64,000 nt of DNA from Fabrea salina (lineage: Eukaryota; Ciliophora; Heterotrichea; Heterotrichida; Fabreidae). Location of the stretch: positions 1 to 64,000 of the forward strand of contig JALIHJ010000058.1 in NCBI GenBank assembly GCA_022984795.1. Direction: 5' to 3'. A model generated the notes under the pieces. The model made no database searches. It was not told the DNA's origin and saw only the letters and a list, made by a program, of their open reading frames with translations. Positions within the stretch are counted from its first letter, which is position 1; the number at the start of each line of letters is the position of its first letter. Positions 17,437-26,633 of this stretch are shown here, piece after piece. The position numbers and the translations under genes were made by a program.

Positions 17437-18156
17437 ATGGAAGGCACTTTGAAAAAGGCAGCACTGGCAGCAGGAGTAGCTGCAGTGGTGGTTGGTGGAA
17501 TTTACTACTTACTCCAACCAGCCGAGGAAGCTCCCAAAAAGGCCAAGTCTAGAAAACCGCCCTCTCCTCCGCCAATGCCCAAAGCTACTCGGTACTCTAA
17601 GTCAGACATTCTGTCAATACTTGAACAAATCAAAACTGCTTACAAAAACAGGATTCTGGAGCTGAATGAGTGGTACGTAACTAACAGAAGACAAGTCAGG
17701 GGGGACTTAGAAAAGTACTCTTCAATAGTAAAGGAGTACCTTGAAAAGCTCAACCGCGTGAACAAAGAATCTGTGGACGAGGTGTTCCTAGGAAAAAAGA
17801 TTGACAGAAAACGCTACGAAGAGTCACTAGATGAACTCAAAAACGACCCAGACGTTAACTCGGCTATGGACTCCATAAAGTCGGAAGTCTCTTCTGGAGA
17901 GCCCCTTGAAGACTTAGACGCTGACAAAATTGTGGAAGTTCTGAACTTCAAACTAGAAGAACTCAAAAAACTCGAACCAAGCCCAGACGAAGTCTCCAAA
18001 ACGCAACAAATTGCAGAACTCGAAGACAAAATACACGAAAAGTTTGGATACGAAATGAAAAGGATCCAAGCGACTTTCAACAAATTCAAGTCAAAGGTAA
18101 GGCCCTTTGTGAGATCGCTCAACGCAGAGTACCAAAGACTCGGACTAACTAACTAA
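17437..18156 (+). CDS. Membrane-anchored helical protein of unknown function
   Basis: 239 residues. A single hydrophobic segment lies near the N-terminus (residues 7-25, AALAAGVAAVVVGGIYYLL). It is followed by a Pro/Lys-rich linker (KPPSPPPMPK) and about 185 residues of charged helix. The layout suggests an N-terminally anchored protein with a cytosolic coiled domain, possibly on mitochondria or ER; this is inference. No family was recognised. It is spaced 8 and 5 bp from its neighbours. Confidence 0.8.
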   Translation: MEGTLKKAALAAGVAAVVVGGIYYLLQPAEEAPKKAKSRKPPSPPPMPKATRYSKSDILSILEQIKTAYKNRILELNEWYVTNRRQVRGDLEKYSSIVKEYLEKLNRVNKESVDEVFLGKKIDRKRYEESLDELKNDPDVNSAMDSIKSEVSSGEPLEDLDADKIVEVLNFKLEELKKLEPSPDEVSKTQQIAELEDKIHEKFGYEMKRIQATFNKFKSKVRPFVRSLNAEYQRLGLTN

Positions 18157-18161
18157 TAAAG

Positions 18162-19094
18162 ATGTCCGTAAGGAAAAGAGGGCTGAGGCCAATTGAAACT
18201 CTCAGCAAAAAAGAAAGAGAAGCGCTTTACGCGTCGACAAAAGCTGAAGTGAATAGCCACCACTACACAAGCCAAACCACTCGACTGCTGAAAAAAGAAA
18301 AAAAAGAAAGGGAAATTGAAGAACAACTCCAAAACAAACGAAAAGAAATCGAAGACAAAGCTGCTGTGATTGACGAACAACACAGAGTCTTCGAAGACCG
18401 CCAAAAAGAAATGCGCGAAAAAATCGACCGCAAAGAACCCACCATCATGATGTACGACAAAAAAATCAAACAAGAAACTGAAAAACTCAAACGCGAAGAA
18501 GAACTAATCAAACTCAAAACTGAAGAACTCAAAAGAACTCAAGAAGAAGAAAAGAAAGTAGACTCCAAACTAGAAGCAATTGACTCCAAAATCAAGAAGT
18601 ACAAAGCCTACAAAAAGTTCTTAGAAGAAGTAGTAACTCAAAGTGAGGACTACGAAGACATCCAACAGTTAATGAGTAGGTACTGGACACTCAAACAAAA
18701 CGCCCACAACCTAGAAACTTACTCCCGGACTGTCGAAGAAGCCATGCAACTTGAAAAAGAAACCTTTGCGAAGTCCATCAAACAAAAAAAGGACGAAATT
18801 GCAGTCAACACTGGAATCGTCAACAAACTAGAGAACTCAATTGAACTCACCAACGCCGAAATCAACCAACTAGAAGCCCAACAAGAAGTTAAGTTCAAAA
18901 AAGTCATTAAGAAAAAAGGAGCCACTGGGAAAGTTTTGCTTTCCATCAAAAACATATACGACAAAGTAGTTAAAAGCAAACAAATCGGTTCAGACAAAGC
19001 TGAACCTGCTAGGGAAACCAGTAACTACGTTTCAATGCTCCAAAAAATCAGTTCAAGACTTGAAGACCTTAAGGAAATCACTTATGGAATTTAA
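18162..19094 (+). CDS. CCDC42/CFAP73-like coiled-coil protein (DUF4200 type)
   Basis: 310 residues, almost wholly coiled coil. The segment KYKAYKKFLEEVV followed by EDYEDIQQLMSRYWTL near residues 145-175 matches the DUF4200 core shared by CCDC42, CFAP73 (MIA2) and CFAP100 (MIA1). In Chlamydomonas, MIA proteins sit on axonemal doublets and regulate inner dynein arm f; CCDC42 is needed for sperm tails. Choosing between the subfamilies needs a tree. The reading frame closes just before the coilin-like gene starts. Confidence 0.75.
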   Translation: MSVRKRGLRPIETLSKKEREALYASTKAEVNSHHYTSQTTRLLKKEKKEREIEEQLQNKRKEIEDKAAVIDEQHRVFEDRQKEMREKIDRKEPTIMMYDKKIKQETEKLKREEELIKLKTEELKRTQEEEKKVDSKLEAIDSKIKKYKAYKKFLEEVVTQSEDYEDIQQLMSRYWTLKQNAHNLETYSRTVEEAMQLEKETFAKSIKQKKDEIAVNTGIVNKLENSIELTNAEINQLEAQQEVKFKKVIKKKGATGKVLLSIKNIYDKVVKSKQIGSDKAEPARETSNYVSMLQKISSRLEDLKEITYGI

Positions 19095-19104
19095 TGTAAT
19101 CAAT

Positions 19105-19503
19105 ATGAGAGTCAAAGTTAAGTTCCACAAAGACTTAGTTGCAAGTCGTTTCAGGAAGAGCTGGGTAATCATTCCTTCTAGCTGCAAAACAATTGAGGAC
19201 TTAGCTAGACACATTCAAGAGTTGTTTATGGTAGGAAACTTGCAACTCTTCATTGGTGACTTTCTGTTGCCTAAAGGTGCTTTTTGGAGGTGCCTTGTAA
19301 GGGACTACGACATTCTTGAAGTGCATTCTTCAACCAACATAACTGCAGAAACCCTTAAACAGAACAAAGTAGTTTTCACAAACGGAGACTTACAACTAGT
19401 TTCCAAGCCCAAACTTCCCTACATAAAAACTCCAGCAGAAGAGTTCCTTGAAAAAAAGTCAAAGTGGAAAATAAAGCCTATTCCTCCTAGAGAACCTTTT
19501 TGA
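19105..19503 (+). CDS. Coilin N-terminal-domain-like protein
   Basis: 132 residues from the ATG at 19105. An earlier in-frame ATG at 19060 or 19084 would overlap the preceding gene. The pattern resembles the self-interaction domain of coilin, the Cajal-body scaffold. It has an early basic beta strand, WVIIPSSCKTIEDLARHIQ, then LQLFIGDFLLPKG, LVRDYDILEV and a final VVFTNGDLQLV like coilin's NGD motif. The long disordered middle and C-terminal Tudor-like domain of animal coilin are absent. The homology call is by eye. The gene ends in TGA. Confidence 0.6.
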   Translation: MRVKVKFHKDLVASRFRKSWVIIPSSCKTIEDLARHIQELFMVGNLQLFIGDFLLPKGAFWRCLVRDYDILEVHSSTNITAETLKQNKVVFTNGDLQLVSKPKLPYIKTPAEEFLEKKSKWKIKPIPPREPF

Positions 19504-19525
19504 TTCTTAATTTGAATATAATAAA

Positions 19526-22500
19526 ATGTTATCGGTGGTAGGCCACGCCTCTATAAACCTGTGCTTGAACTTGGTGTTTTTGGCCTCTATAGTGGTGTCT
19601 TTGTTTTCCAACTACTTCAACTTCTTAAACTTCAAGATCGGACTGCATACAATAACTCACACTCTCAAGTATGAAGACGTGGTGGGGGAAGTGTACACTT
19701 CCTTTTCGAACTTTGACTCCTTTGCTTGTTTGCAAAGCAGAGACCCTGCCATAGAAGTGGTTTGTGACAACTTACAGAACTTTAGAGTGGCAGGTTGGGT
19801 TTACACTGCAACTTGTGTGTACTTGATTGTTTCAATTTCTGTTTGTTTGCTTAACTTGCTGATGCTTTTGCTGCTTAAAGGGAATGTGCTTACTAGAATT
19901 AAGGTCCCCCACTTCACAAACGCACCAGTATTTGTAGTTGGGGCTGCAAGTTACTTTTTGCTGAGTAACATTGACAACTTAACTAAGTCAAACCAAGAAG
20001 AGTTTTCAGTGAGTTTAGACAACGGAACAATCACTATGTTTTTCTGTGCAGTAGTGTCTATTTTTACTTTGCTGCACTACTTGTTTGTAAAAAGCTACTC
20101 TGGACTCGACTCAAGGGTTCAAATGTGTTATACGGTGTTTTCCAACATGACTACTTCTCAAAGAGCCCCAACTTCACCGCAAGACTTGTCTAACCTTATG
20201 CAAGAAAAGTCCAAACTAGAAGCCCAACTCCAGTTCCAGCAAGAAAAACTTTCCTCCAAGAAACAAAAGATCCAGGCCCTCAAACAAGCCACTAAAGAAG
20301 AAGAGGTGGTTTTTGAACCCCAAGAGTCCATTCTTCACAAGAAAAAACCAAAAAAGATCAGAGGAGGCAAAAAACCTGAAGAAGAAGACTTAGAAAAAGA
20401 ACTCCAGGAACTCTGGCAAAAGTACCAGTCTGAAAAGAAACTCTGGGAACAAGAAAAACAAGAACTCCTCAAACCTTCTTTGGAACTAAGTGACTACGAA
20501 AGGGAACGCAACAACTTCTACGAAACCATCAACCAACTGTGTTCAGTTGTTGAGTCGTTGCAAAGTGCTGAGTCTATGCAAGGAAAAGAACAACTCTCCA
20601 AACTCAGTGAAATCAGTGGACAAGTAAAAGCTTTAAGCGAAGTCCAACCTATCCAGGAAGAACGCAACACCTTAAGGGACATTGTAAATTCACTCACTGA
20701 AGAACTCGAAACCTCCAGAAAAGTGTCCAGTCAACTCAAGTCAGAAAACTCAGAACTCCAAAAAAGAACTGAAGACTTAAGTCAAGAACTCAGACTCAAA
20801 AAACAACTACTTGAAAACACCAAACAAGCTCTGTACGACAAAGAAGTGAGTTCTGCCGAACTCCAAAACAAAGTCCAGTCCCAAGAAATTACTTTAGTAA
20901 GTCTTTACCACCAAAACGACGAGTTAAGGGAACTAGTCCAAGAAAAAGAAAAAACTGCCTCTGAGAACCTCAAGGAAAAACAAGAACTAGAACAAAAGTA
21001 CCAAAGTTTGCAAAAAGGGTCTCTTCCGGAGCTCAACGAGTTTGAAATCCTCAAAAGTGAAAAAGAGGCACTAGCCAACAAACTCAAAGAAACCAAAGAA
21101 ACTCTTAAAAAGCAAAAGGAACAAACCTCAACTCTTGAGTACCAAAACGAAGAACTCAAAGTAAACCACGAAGAACTAGAAACTAAGTTCAACCAACTAA
21201 GTCAAACTTACGAAAACTTAAAAAGCAAAAGTCTAGAACTTGAAAGGAAATCCAAACAACTCCAAGACAAAGAAGAAGAAAACGTCCTCCTCCAAAACAG
21301 TCTCCAGGACCTAGAAACTGCTTTGAACAAACAAAAGTCACAAGTCACCCAACAAAGAGAAAAACTCAAGGACTTCCAAACCCTGGAAGAAGAAAAAGAC
21401 TACTACCAACAACAACTAAACTCCACTCTCCAAGTTCTTGACAGGACCAAAAAGTCCTTTGCCCAACTAAGAATTGACTACCAAGAAGTACAAAACCAGT
21501 TAGAAAAGTCCCAAACTCTAGAGTTCCAAGTAAACAAACTCCAGGAGTCCCTTGAAAAGTCTAACAAACACATCCAAGACCTCAAACAAAAGTACTCTGA
21601 ACTCGAAAAAACCAGTGAACTCGAAAAGCAAGAACTCAGTTACAACAACTCCCAGCTAAACAAACAACTAGAAAACCTCCAAATCAGACTCAAAAACCAA
21701 GAAGACTACACTGACAACGAAATCCAGTCACTGCAAAACCAACTCGAAAAGTCCTCTGACCAACTTAAACGTTTAACCAACGAAGTTTCTTATGCCACTC
21801 AAGAAAAGCAAAAACTAGAAGCCATTAACCAGTCCCTGCAGAGGTCAGAAGGGTCCCCTCAAAGAGAAAGAGAAATCAAAACCCTCCACCAGCAAATCAA
21901 CCAAATGTCAGAGTCCCTCAAAGACTCCCAAAACAAACTTTCAGAGTTAATCGAAGAAAAAGAAGAACTCAGAAACGAACTCTCAGTCAAGCAACAAGAA
22001 CTGCAGCAAGTCTCTGAAGAGTGCCAGAACCTCCACTCCCAACTTTACCGAGTGTCCCATAGAGCTAGTTTGGAGGAACAGAAACTCCCCAGCGAAAGCA
22101 GTGTGTCTTCTGTCCAAGAAAACATCATAATGGAAGGAGTCTCTCCAGGCATGCCGGAACACCACCCTCTTTTAGAAGGAGTTTCTAAACTCAGAAAGGA
22201 ACCCCCCATGACTTACTCTAACGTTTGGAAACTCTTCGAAGCTATGATGCAAGACAAGTGCAAGTTAGACAGACTCGACATGCAGATGGGCAGACAACCC
22301 AGAACCATGACCGAGTACATGCTGGACTTTGTTTACTTGCACTACGGACTTAAAACCTTAGCTTTGAAGCAACTAAAAGCCCTTATTGCTTCTTTAGAGA
22401 AGCTTTACAAAATAGGCCATCCTTATGGAGTGCTTTTTTGCAGGTTCCTGGGTTTGTTCCACCCTAGGCCTCTGCCGCACCACCTTTCGATCTTTTTGCT

Positions 22501-23398
22501 GATGGTGCAGGAGCACTTTGCTGCTTTAGTCAACAAAGTCAAAGATAAGCCCACAAGTTCCTTTTCACAGAACTACGAAATTCTTCAGTTCGGAGGCCAG
22601 GCTTCTGTAATCGACGTAATTGAACTAGTTGCTAAGATCTGTGGCAACGACAGAGAAGCTGGGGAAAGAATACTGTCTCAGATGAGTAGAGACAGAACTG
22701 ACCGAGTTGAGTTAACTATTTTGAAGATCTGTGGCACACTTGCTCGAATGGGCAAAACCTCAGACTACATTTTCGACGTGCTAGAAGCTAACTATGGAAG
22801 CTCAGTGGAGTACTCGGAGTTCAGCGACTGCATTAGACTGATGCTTAACATATGGGTTTCTCAAGAAGAAGTAGAAGAACTTTGTGGGTTCTTGGACGAC
22901 CAGGACACTTCTCTCGTGTCCTTTGAAGACTGGAACGAAAAAATCAAGTTCACTAACTTTGCCGAAAAAGCCTACAGCAAGCTTGCAATGGTGACTAAAG
23001 CTGACTTTCTGAACTCTTTGGTGGACGAGTATGAGTATGAAGTTGTGCAGGAGTACTACCAACTGAGACAAATGATTAGGTCGACTGTGCTTGACTTCGA
23101 AACTTGCTGTTCGCTTTTGGGCCAAATAGACCCTACTTTGGAGTCGAGTTACTTTGAGTTGGTGTTTGAAGAAGCTAAAGAACACGAGCAAGCAGAAATT
23201 AACTCAGTGAGTCCAGAAGCCTTTTGCATAGTTATTCTTAAAAACAGAATAGGAGGCTATGGAGTTGGGTTGTTTGACGTGTACGCCTTGGACCAGTCTT
23301 TGCCTAAGCCCAGCACTAAAGGGCCCAACAGTGAATTAGTTGTTGAAAGGAACAGACAAGGGCGCTTGGAAGTGGACATAAAGAAGAAATCTAAGTAA
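19526..23398 (+). CDS. 4-TM domain fused to a long coiled-coil protein with helical C-terminal domain
   Basis: 1290 residues in one open frame. Residues 1-200 hold four hydrophobic segments with an extracellular-type loop between the first two, a tetraspan layout. From about residue 215 to 860 it is golgin-like coiled coil. Residues 890-1250 form a helical domain with TEYMLDFVYLHYGLKTLALK and WVSQEEVEELCGFLDDQDTS, which may include EF-hand-like helices. The coil begins at a natural-looking start (ATG at 20147), and an overlapping TGA exists there in another frame. This could therefore be two genes joined by a read error or an unrecognised intron. As read, it is a membrane-anchored tether. Confidence 0.75.
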   Translation: MLSVVGHASINLCLNLVFLASIVVSLFSNYFNFLNFKIGLHTITHTLKYEDVVGEVYTSFSNFDSFACLQSRDPAIEVVCDNLQNFRVAGWVYTATCVYLIVSISVCLLNLLMLLLLKGNVLTRIKVPHFTNAPVFVVGAASYFLLSNIDNLTKSNQEEFSVSLDNGTITMFFCAVVSIFTLLHYLFVKSYSGLDSRVQMCYTVFSNMTTSQRAPTSPQDLSNLMQEKSKLEAQLQFQQEKLSSKKQKIQALKQATKEEEVVFEPQESILHKKKPKKIRGGKKPEEEDLEKELQELWQKYQSEKKLWEQEKQELLKPSLELSDYERERNNFYETINQLCSVVESLQSAESMQGKEQLSKLSEISGQVKALSEVQPIQEERNTLRDIVNSLTEELETSRKVSSQLKSENSELQKRTEDLSQELRLKKQLLENTKQALYDKEVSSAELQNKVQSQEITLVSLYHQNDELRELVQEKEKTASENLKEKQELEQKYQSLQKGSLPELNEFEILKSEKEALANKLKETKETLKKQKEQTSTLEYQNEELKVNHEELETKFNQLSQTYENLKSKSLELERKSKQLQDKEEENVLLQNSLQDLETALNKQKSQVTQQREKLKDFQTLEEEKDYYQQQLNSTLQVLDRTKKSFAQLRIDYQEVQNQLEKSQTLEFQVNKLQESLEKSNKHIQDLKQKYSELEKTSELEKQELSYNNSQLNKQLENLQIRLKNQEDYTDNEIQSLQNQLEKSSDQLKRLTNEVSYATQEKQKLEAINQSLQRSEGSPQREREIKTLHQQINQMSESLKDSQNKLSELIEEKEELRNELSVKQQELQQVSEECQNLHSQLYRVSHRASLEEQKLPSESSVSSVQENIIMEGVSPGMPEHHPLLEGVSKLRKEPPMTYSNVWKLFEAMMQDKCKLDRLDMQMGRQPRTMTEYMLDFVYLHYGLKTLALKQLKALIASLEKLYKIGHPYGVLFCRFLGLFHPRPLPHHLSIFLLMVQEHFAALVNKVKDKPTSSFSQNYEILQFGGQASVIDVIELVAKICGNDREAGERILSQMSRDRTDRVELTILKICGTLARMGKTSDYIFDVLEANYGSSVEYSEFSDCIRLMLNIWVSQEEVEELCGFLDDQDTSLVSFEDWNEKIKFTNFAEKAYSKLAMVTKADFLNSLVDEYEYEVVQEYYQLRQMIRSTVLDFETCCSLLGQIDPTLESSYFELVFEEAKEHEQAEINSVSPEAFCIVILKNRIGGYGVGLFDVYALDQSLPKPSTKGPNSELVVERNRQGRLEVDIKKKSK

Positions 23399-23470
23399 CC
23401 ATTTTAAATTCTAAACAATGTGTGCTTCAGAAAAATTCAAGCCCAACTAGTGTGGTGACCATTTATAATT

Positions 23471-24118
23471 ATGTCTCGTCACAGATCACGTTCGCCGCAG
23501 GGAGTTAAACTTCATGTGTCTAATCTCCCTGTAGGCTTTCCTCAAGCTCAACTCATCAATTTATTTGAGCGTTTCGGGAAAGTAGGTAAGGTACGAATAA
23601 TACGGAATGGCCCAAAGGGGTACCCATTGCGAAAGTCCTGCTACGCCTTCGTCCAGATGCCCGACGCTGCTCAGGCAAATCTAGCAATGCGCGAACTCTC
23701 CAGCCAGGGCTGGAGCGTCTCCTATTCTAACCACACCCGCCAGAAAAAGACTTGGTCGGGATTTGTGCTGCGGGGTGGGCAGCGAGTAGCGGTCACGGCT
23801 GAGGTACTTCGCGGAGACACTCCTTCTGTCCGAGATCTCGACTTGTCGAAGCTAGTTGACTTTTCTAACCTGCCTGGGGAAAGTCCGCGCGCTGTACTTG
23901 CTTTAGAGGGTTTCGGTGATGTGGGGAAGGGCATGCTTGAGACTCCTAATGAGCAAATCTATGTACTTCGCGGAGGAGGGCGTGGACTCCCTGTTGTCAA
24001 AGATGATCAATTAGTCGTAGGAATATGGGAGAGTGAAAGGCCTCAAGGCTTAAACCAGCTTAAAAAGCTACTTGAGACTAAAGACCTCTTTAAGCCAGTC
24101 AGCACTTTTCTGCAATAA
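23471..24118 (+). CDS. RRM RNA-binding protein with short RS N-terminus, atypical base composition
   Basis: 215 residues. The N-terminus MSRHRSRSPQ is SR-like. A single RRM spans residues 13-95, with RNP2-like LHVSNLP and RNP1-like KSCYAFVQM. The rest (about 100-215) is not recognised and may hold a second degenerate fold. Codon choice differs plainly from the neighbours: CpG-containing codons (CGC, CGT, TCG, GCG) are frequent here and rare elsewhere in the window. The 72-bp upstream spacer is also longer than usual. This could reflect transfer, an old isolated gene or strong expression. SR/RRM proteins act in splicing or mRNA handling. Confidence 0.85.
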   Translation: MSRHRSRSPQGVKLHVSNLPVGFPQAQLINLFERFGKVGKVRIIRNGPKGYPLRKSCYAFVQMPDAAQANLAMRELSSQGWSVSYSNHTRQKKTWSGFVLRGGQRVAVTAEVLRGDTPSVRDLDLSKLVDFSNLPGESPRAVLALEGFGDVGKGMLETPNEQIYVLRGGGRGLPVVKDDQLVVGIWESERPQGLNQLKKLLETKDLFKPVSTFLQ

Positions 24119-24158
24119 TGTAATCATTATGTTTTTATCTAATTTATGTTTACGTTAT

Positions 24159-24572
24159 TTAGCTAAAAAGCAGAGAAAGAAAAGCCCCCAACACGAAAGA
24201 AGCCATTTTGGTTGCGCTCTTCTTAATTCGCTTCTTCCTGATTTCGTACTCTCTAAGCCCCATTTGGAAGATGTAGTTTTCTGACAACTCACCAACAAGT
24301 CTCGACTGAATCTCACTTAGGTCCACTTTAAGGTACCCGTAGTGCTTAAGTAACTGGAAGAACCCGTAAGCACCTCCTAAAGCATAAGCTATAGGAGCTC
24401 CTATTTTTTTGGCAACTGCACCTACAATAAGTCCTCCCCCTAGTGAGTACAGCAAAGTGTAGTTGATTTCTTTGTCTGGCAAGTCTTCTTCCTGGCAGTG
24501 AACTGCCAAGTACTTTTTGTCCCAGCCCTTAAACATACTGAGTACCTCTGGAGATATGGGCTTGTTTTCCAT
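24159..24572 (-). CDS. FUN14-domain membrane protein
   Basis: 137 residues. A glycine-patterned hydrophobic hairpin (SLGGGLIVGAVAKKIGAP then AYALGGAYGFFQLLKHYGYL) matches the FUN14/FUNDC family. A terminal hydrophobic helix (MASFVLGAFLSLLFS) completes the usual three-helix layout. FUNDC1 sits in the mitochondrial outer membrane and acts in mitophagy and ER-mitochondria contact. An N-terminal LIR motif (YxxL), as in FUNDC1, might be present near NYTLLYSL, but that is within the membrane-proximal part and uncertain. The start lies 11 bases from that of BBS7. Confidence 0.75.
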   Translation of the reverse strand: MENKPISPEVLSMFKGWDKKYLAVHCQEEDLPDKEINYTLLYSLGGGLIVGAVAKKIGAPIAYALGGAYGFFQLLKHYGYLKVDLSEIQSRLVGELSENYIFQMGLREYEIRKKRIKKSATKMASFVLGAFLSLLFS

Positions 24573-24583
24573 TTATAACACTT
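24573..24583. promoter_or_regulatory. 11-bp spacer between divergent starts (FUN14-like / BBS7)
   Basis: TTATAACACTT separates the two start codons; it includes TATAA. Confidence 0.45.
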
Positions 24584-26633
24584 ATGGAGTTATCAAGACT
24601 GGACTATACCCAAGTGAATGGAGCTAACAAAGGGATTCTGACTTTTCTGCCCCGCTCAGAAAGAGAGCCTCTAGTTGTAGGCGACTCCAACGGGATTTTA
24701 TCTGCTTTTCAGCTCCAAGAAAACTCTGTTTCAACTTTATGGTCACATGCACTCAGACCAATTACTAAACTTGAGCTCTACGCAAACAGTTCCAGCACTG
24801 AAAAGGTGCCTGCTTTATATGTGTCTACAGGGAGTTACATTCAGGGCTTTTCCCAAACTGGAAGGCAAACTTCTAACTTTGACACAAACATTGCAGAAAC
24901 TATTAGTTGTTTTAAAGTCGAAGAAAACCACCTCTGGACTGCAGGCAAATACATTTATAACCACTTCGTAAGTGAAAAGGACACAGACTTTATGGTGCTA
25001 GAAGACATTATCCACGACATAGAGATTCTCAAAGTAGTAGGTGACCTTAAACCCAACGCTGTACTGGCTTGCCAAGACAAAACAATTAGGGTTCTTGAAA
25101 ATGCTGAAGTTTACTACTCCCAGTCCTTGCACTCAGCCCCAGTGTGCTTTTCAAAGTATGCCCAAAAGGCAAATGACTTCCAAAACAACAGGTACTTGCT
25201 TTACGGATGCTCAGAAGGAACGGTAGGGCTGCTCCACATGGAAAGAGAAGCACCTAGAGCTCTTTGGGCACTTGAGGGTTCTGGTGAAGTTACGGGTTTG
25301 TGTGTGTACGACATAACAGGGAACGGAGTTAACGACATAATAACTGCTAGAAAGTCTGGAGCTTTAGAAATCAAAAGCTTAGACGGAGACTCTGGAGAAC
25401 TGACAGACACCTTCAGTATACAGCTTTCAGAAGGGATTACCTCTGTTGTGGCAGGCAAACCTAGAGGCAAGCCTGAAGTGGTGGTTTCAACTTTCTCTGG
25501 AAAAGTCATTGGCTTGGGTGACTCTTCAGTGCCCAAAGTGCACGAAAGCCAGGTGCTTGAAGGAGAGATCCACTCTTTAAAAGACAAACTAGAACAAGTC
25601 AAACAAGAAAAACCCCTTTCTAAAGTTCCAGGTCCCTGAAGTTTCTCATCAATTAAGCTTAGTAGCCCAAGAAGCTGCTTACAGTTTGCTTATAGAAAGT
25701 CAGTTTCCCATTGAAGTGATGTCAGTGGTTTCTGAGGTCCCAATTGAAGTAGTAGAAACTCAAGACCACCCTGCTAAAGTCAACATGATTAAAAAAGACA
25801 CTCAAGTGCTCGCAACTTACTGCATGCCAGACAACTCCTACACCAGGGCAGAAATCAAGTTTACTACTACTGAAGGACAAAGCGGCAACCTGCAAGTTTA
25901 CGTGTTATCTGCACTTGAACCCAAAAGAGCACAACAAGTCACAGTAGAAATAAGTTCTTTGTCCCTCCACGAAAAGGTTTCAGAGATTCCAGAGAGTTCT
26001 TGTCCCCTAAACACTCTAACAGTCACAGGCAAGTTTTCCAAAAACGAAATGCACGGCTGGATCAGCAGAACTCTGCCCAGCGTTCCTCCTCATGCAAACG
26101 AGTCCTGTGTAAGGATGTACTACACTTCCTGTGTAATAGGCTCAGTGCTGATAATTTCCTACTCAAACAATCACGCAGAGTTTAGGTCAGACTCAGTTTC
26201 AACAATAACTATTTTGAAAGAAAGCATTTCACAAAAGGCCAGCTACAGAAAAGTCCACCTAGATATGAGGTTCCAAGAAGACCCCTCTTCACACCAACAC
26301 ATTCTAGAACTTGTGGACCAGCAGATCTCTGAACTGAACAACTTGGAAAGTCAGTACTACATTTTAGACGCTTTAAAAGAAATAGAAATCCAGGGCGACC
26401 TAGAAAAAGTAGACGGAAGCATGAAAGGCATCCTTGAAAACTCAGAAAAAATCAGAAATGACTACACAAAAAGTTCCAAAAAACTTGAATTCTTGCAAGG
26501 CTACATCACTGACTTGTACGTGGACAAAGCTCGATCCCAAGGAATTCAAAACGTAGCAGACAAGATTCCAACTCTGCAGCACATCTTGGCAAACTACGAC
26601 TTTAACTCTCTTTTAAGCTTTTTTTATGCTTAG
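24584..26633 (+). CDS. BBS7: BBS7, BBSome subunit (frame change near 25595-25635)
   Basis: BBS7 is a core subunit of the BBSome, the coat that carries membrane proteins in and out of cilia. Residues 1-320 form the beta-propeller (LDYTQVNGANKGILTFLP, VLACQDKTIRVL). A short coil (SLKDKLEQVKQ) follows, then the appendage domain, and the conserved C-terminus LQGYITDLYVDKA ... NSLLSFF fits BBS7 rather than BBS2. The first frame stops at TGA 25637; the rest (YSLLIESQFPIEV onward) is in the +1 frame, open from 25593. No 15-, 16- or 19-nt GT-AG intron fits the overlap, so a one-base read error or a true frameshift is likely. Total about 680 residues, close to the family length. The TAG overlaps the convergent MDH stop by four bases. 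Confidence 0.9.

Noticed and set aside
19501-19521. UGA read as tryptophan (Blepharisma-like code) extending the coilin-like gene
   Set aside because: Reading through UGA adds only a few residues here, but at 46044 the UGA frame would run into repeated UGAs while the next gene starts in another frame; so UGA is treated as a stop.
24584-26633. BBS2 instead of BBS7
   Set aside because: Both have propeller plus appendage, but the starting LDYTQV segment and the C-terminal GYITDLYVDK to LLSFF pattern fit BBS7.
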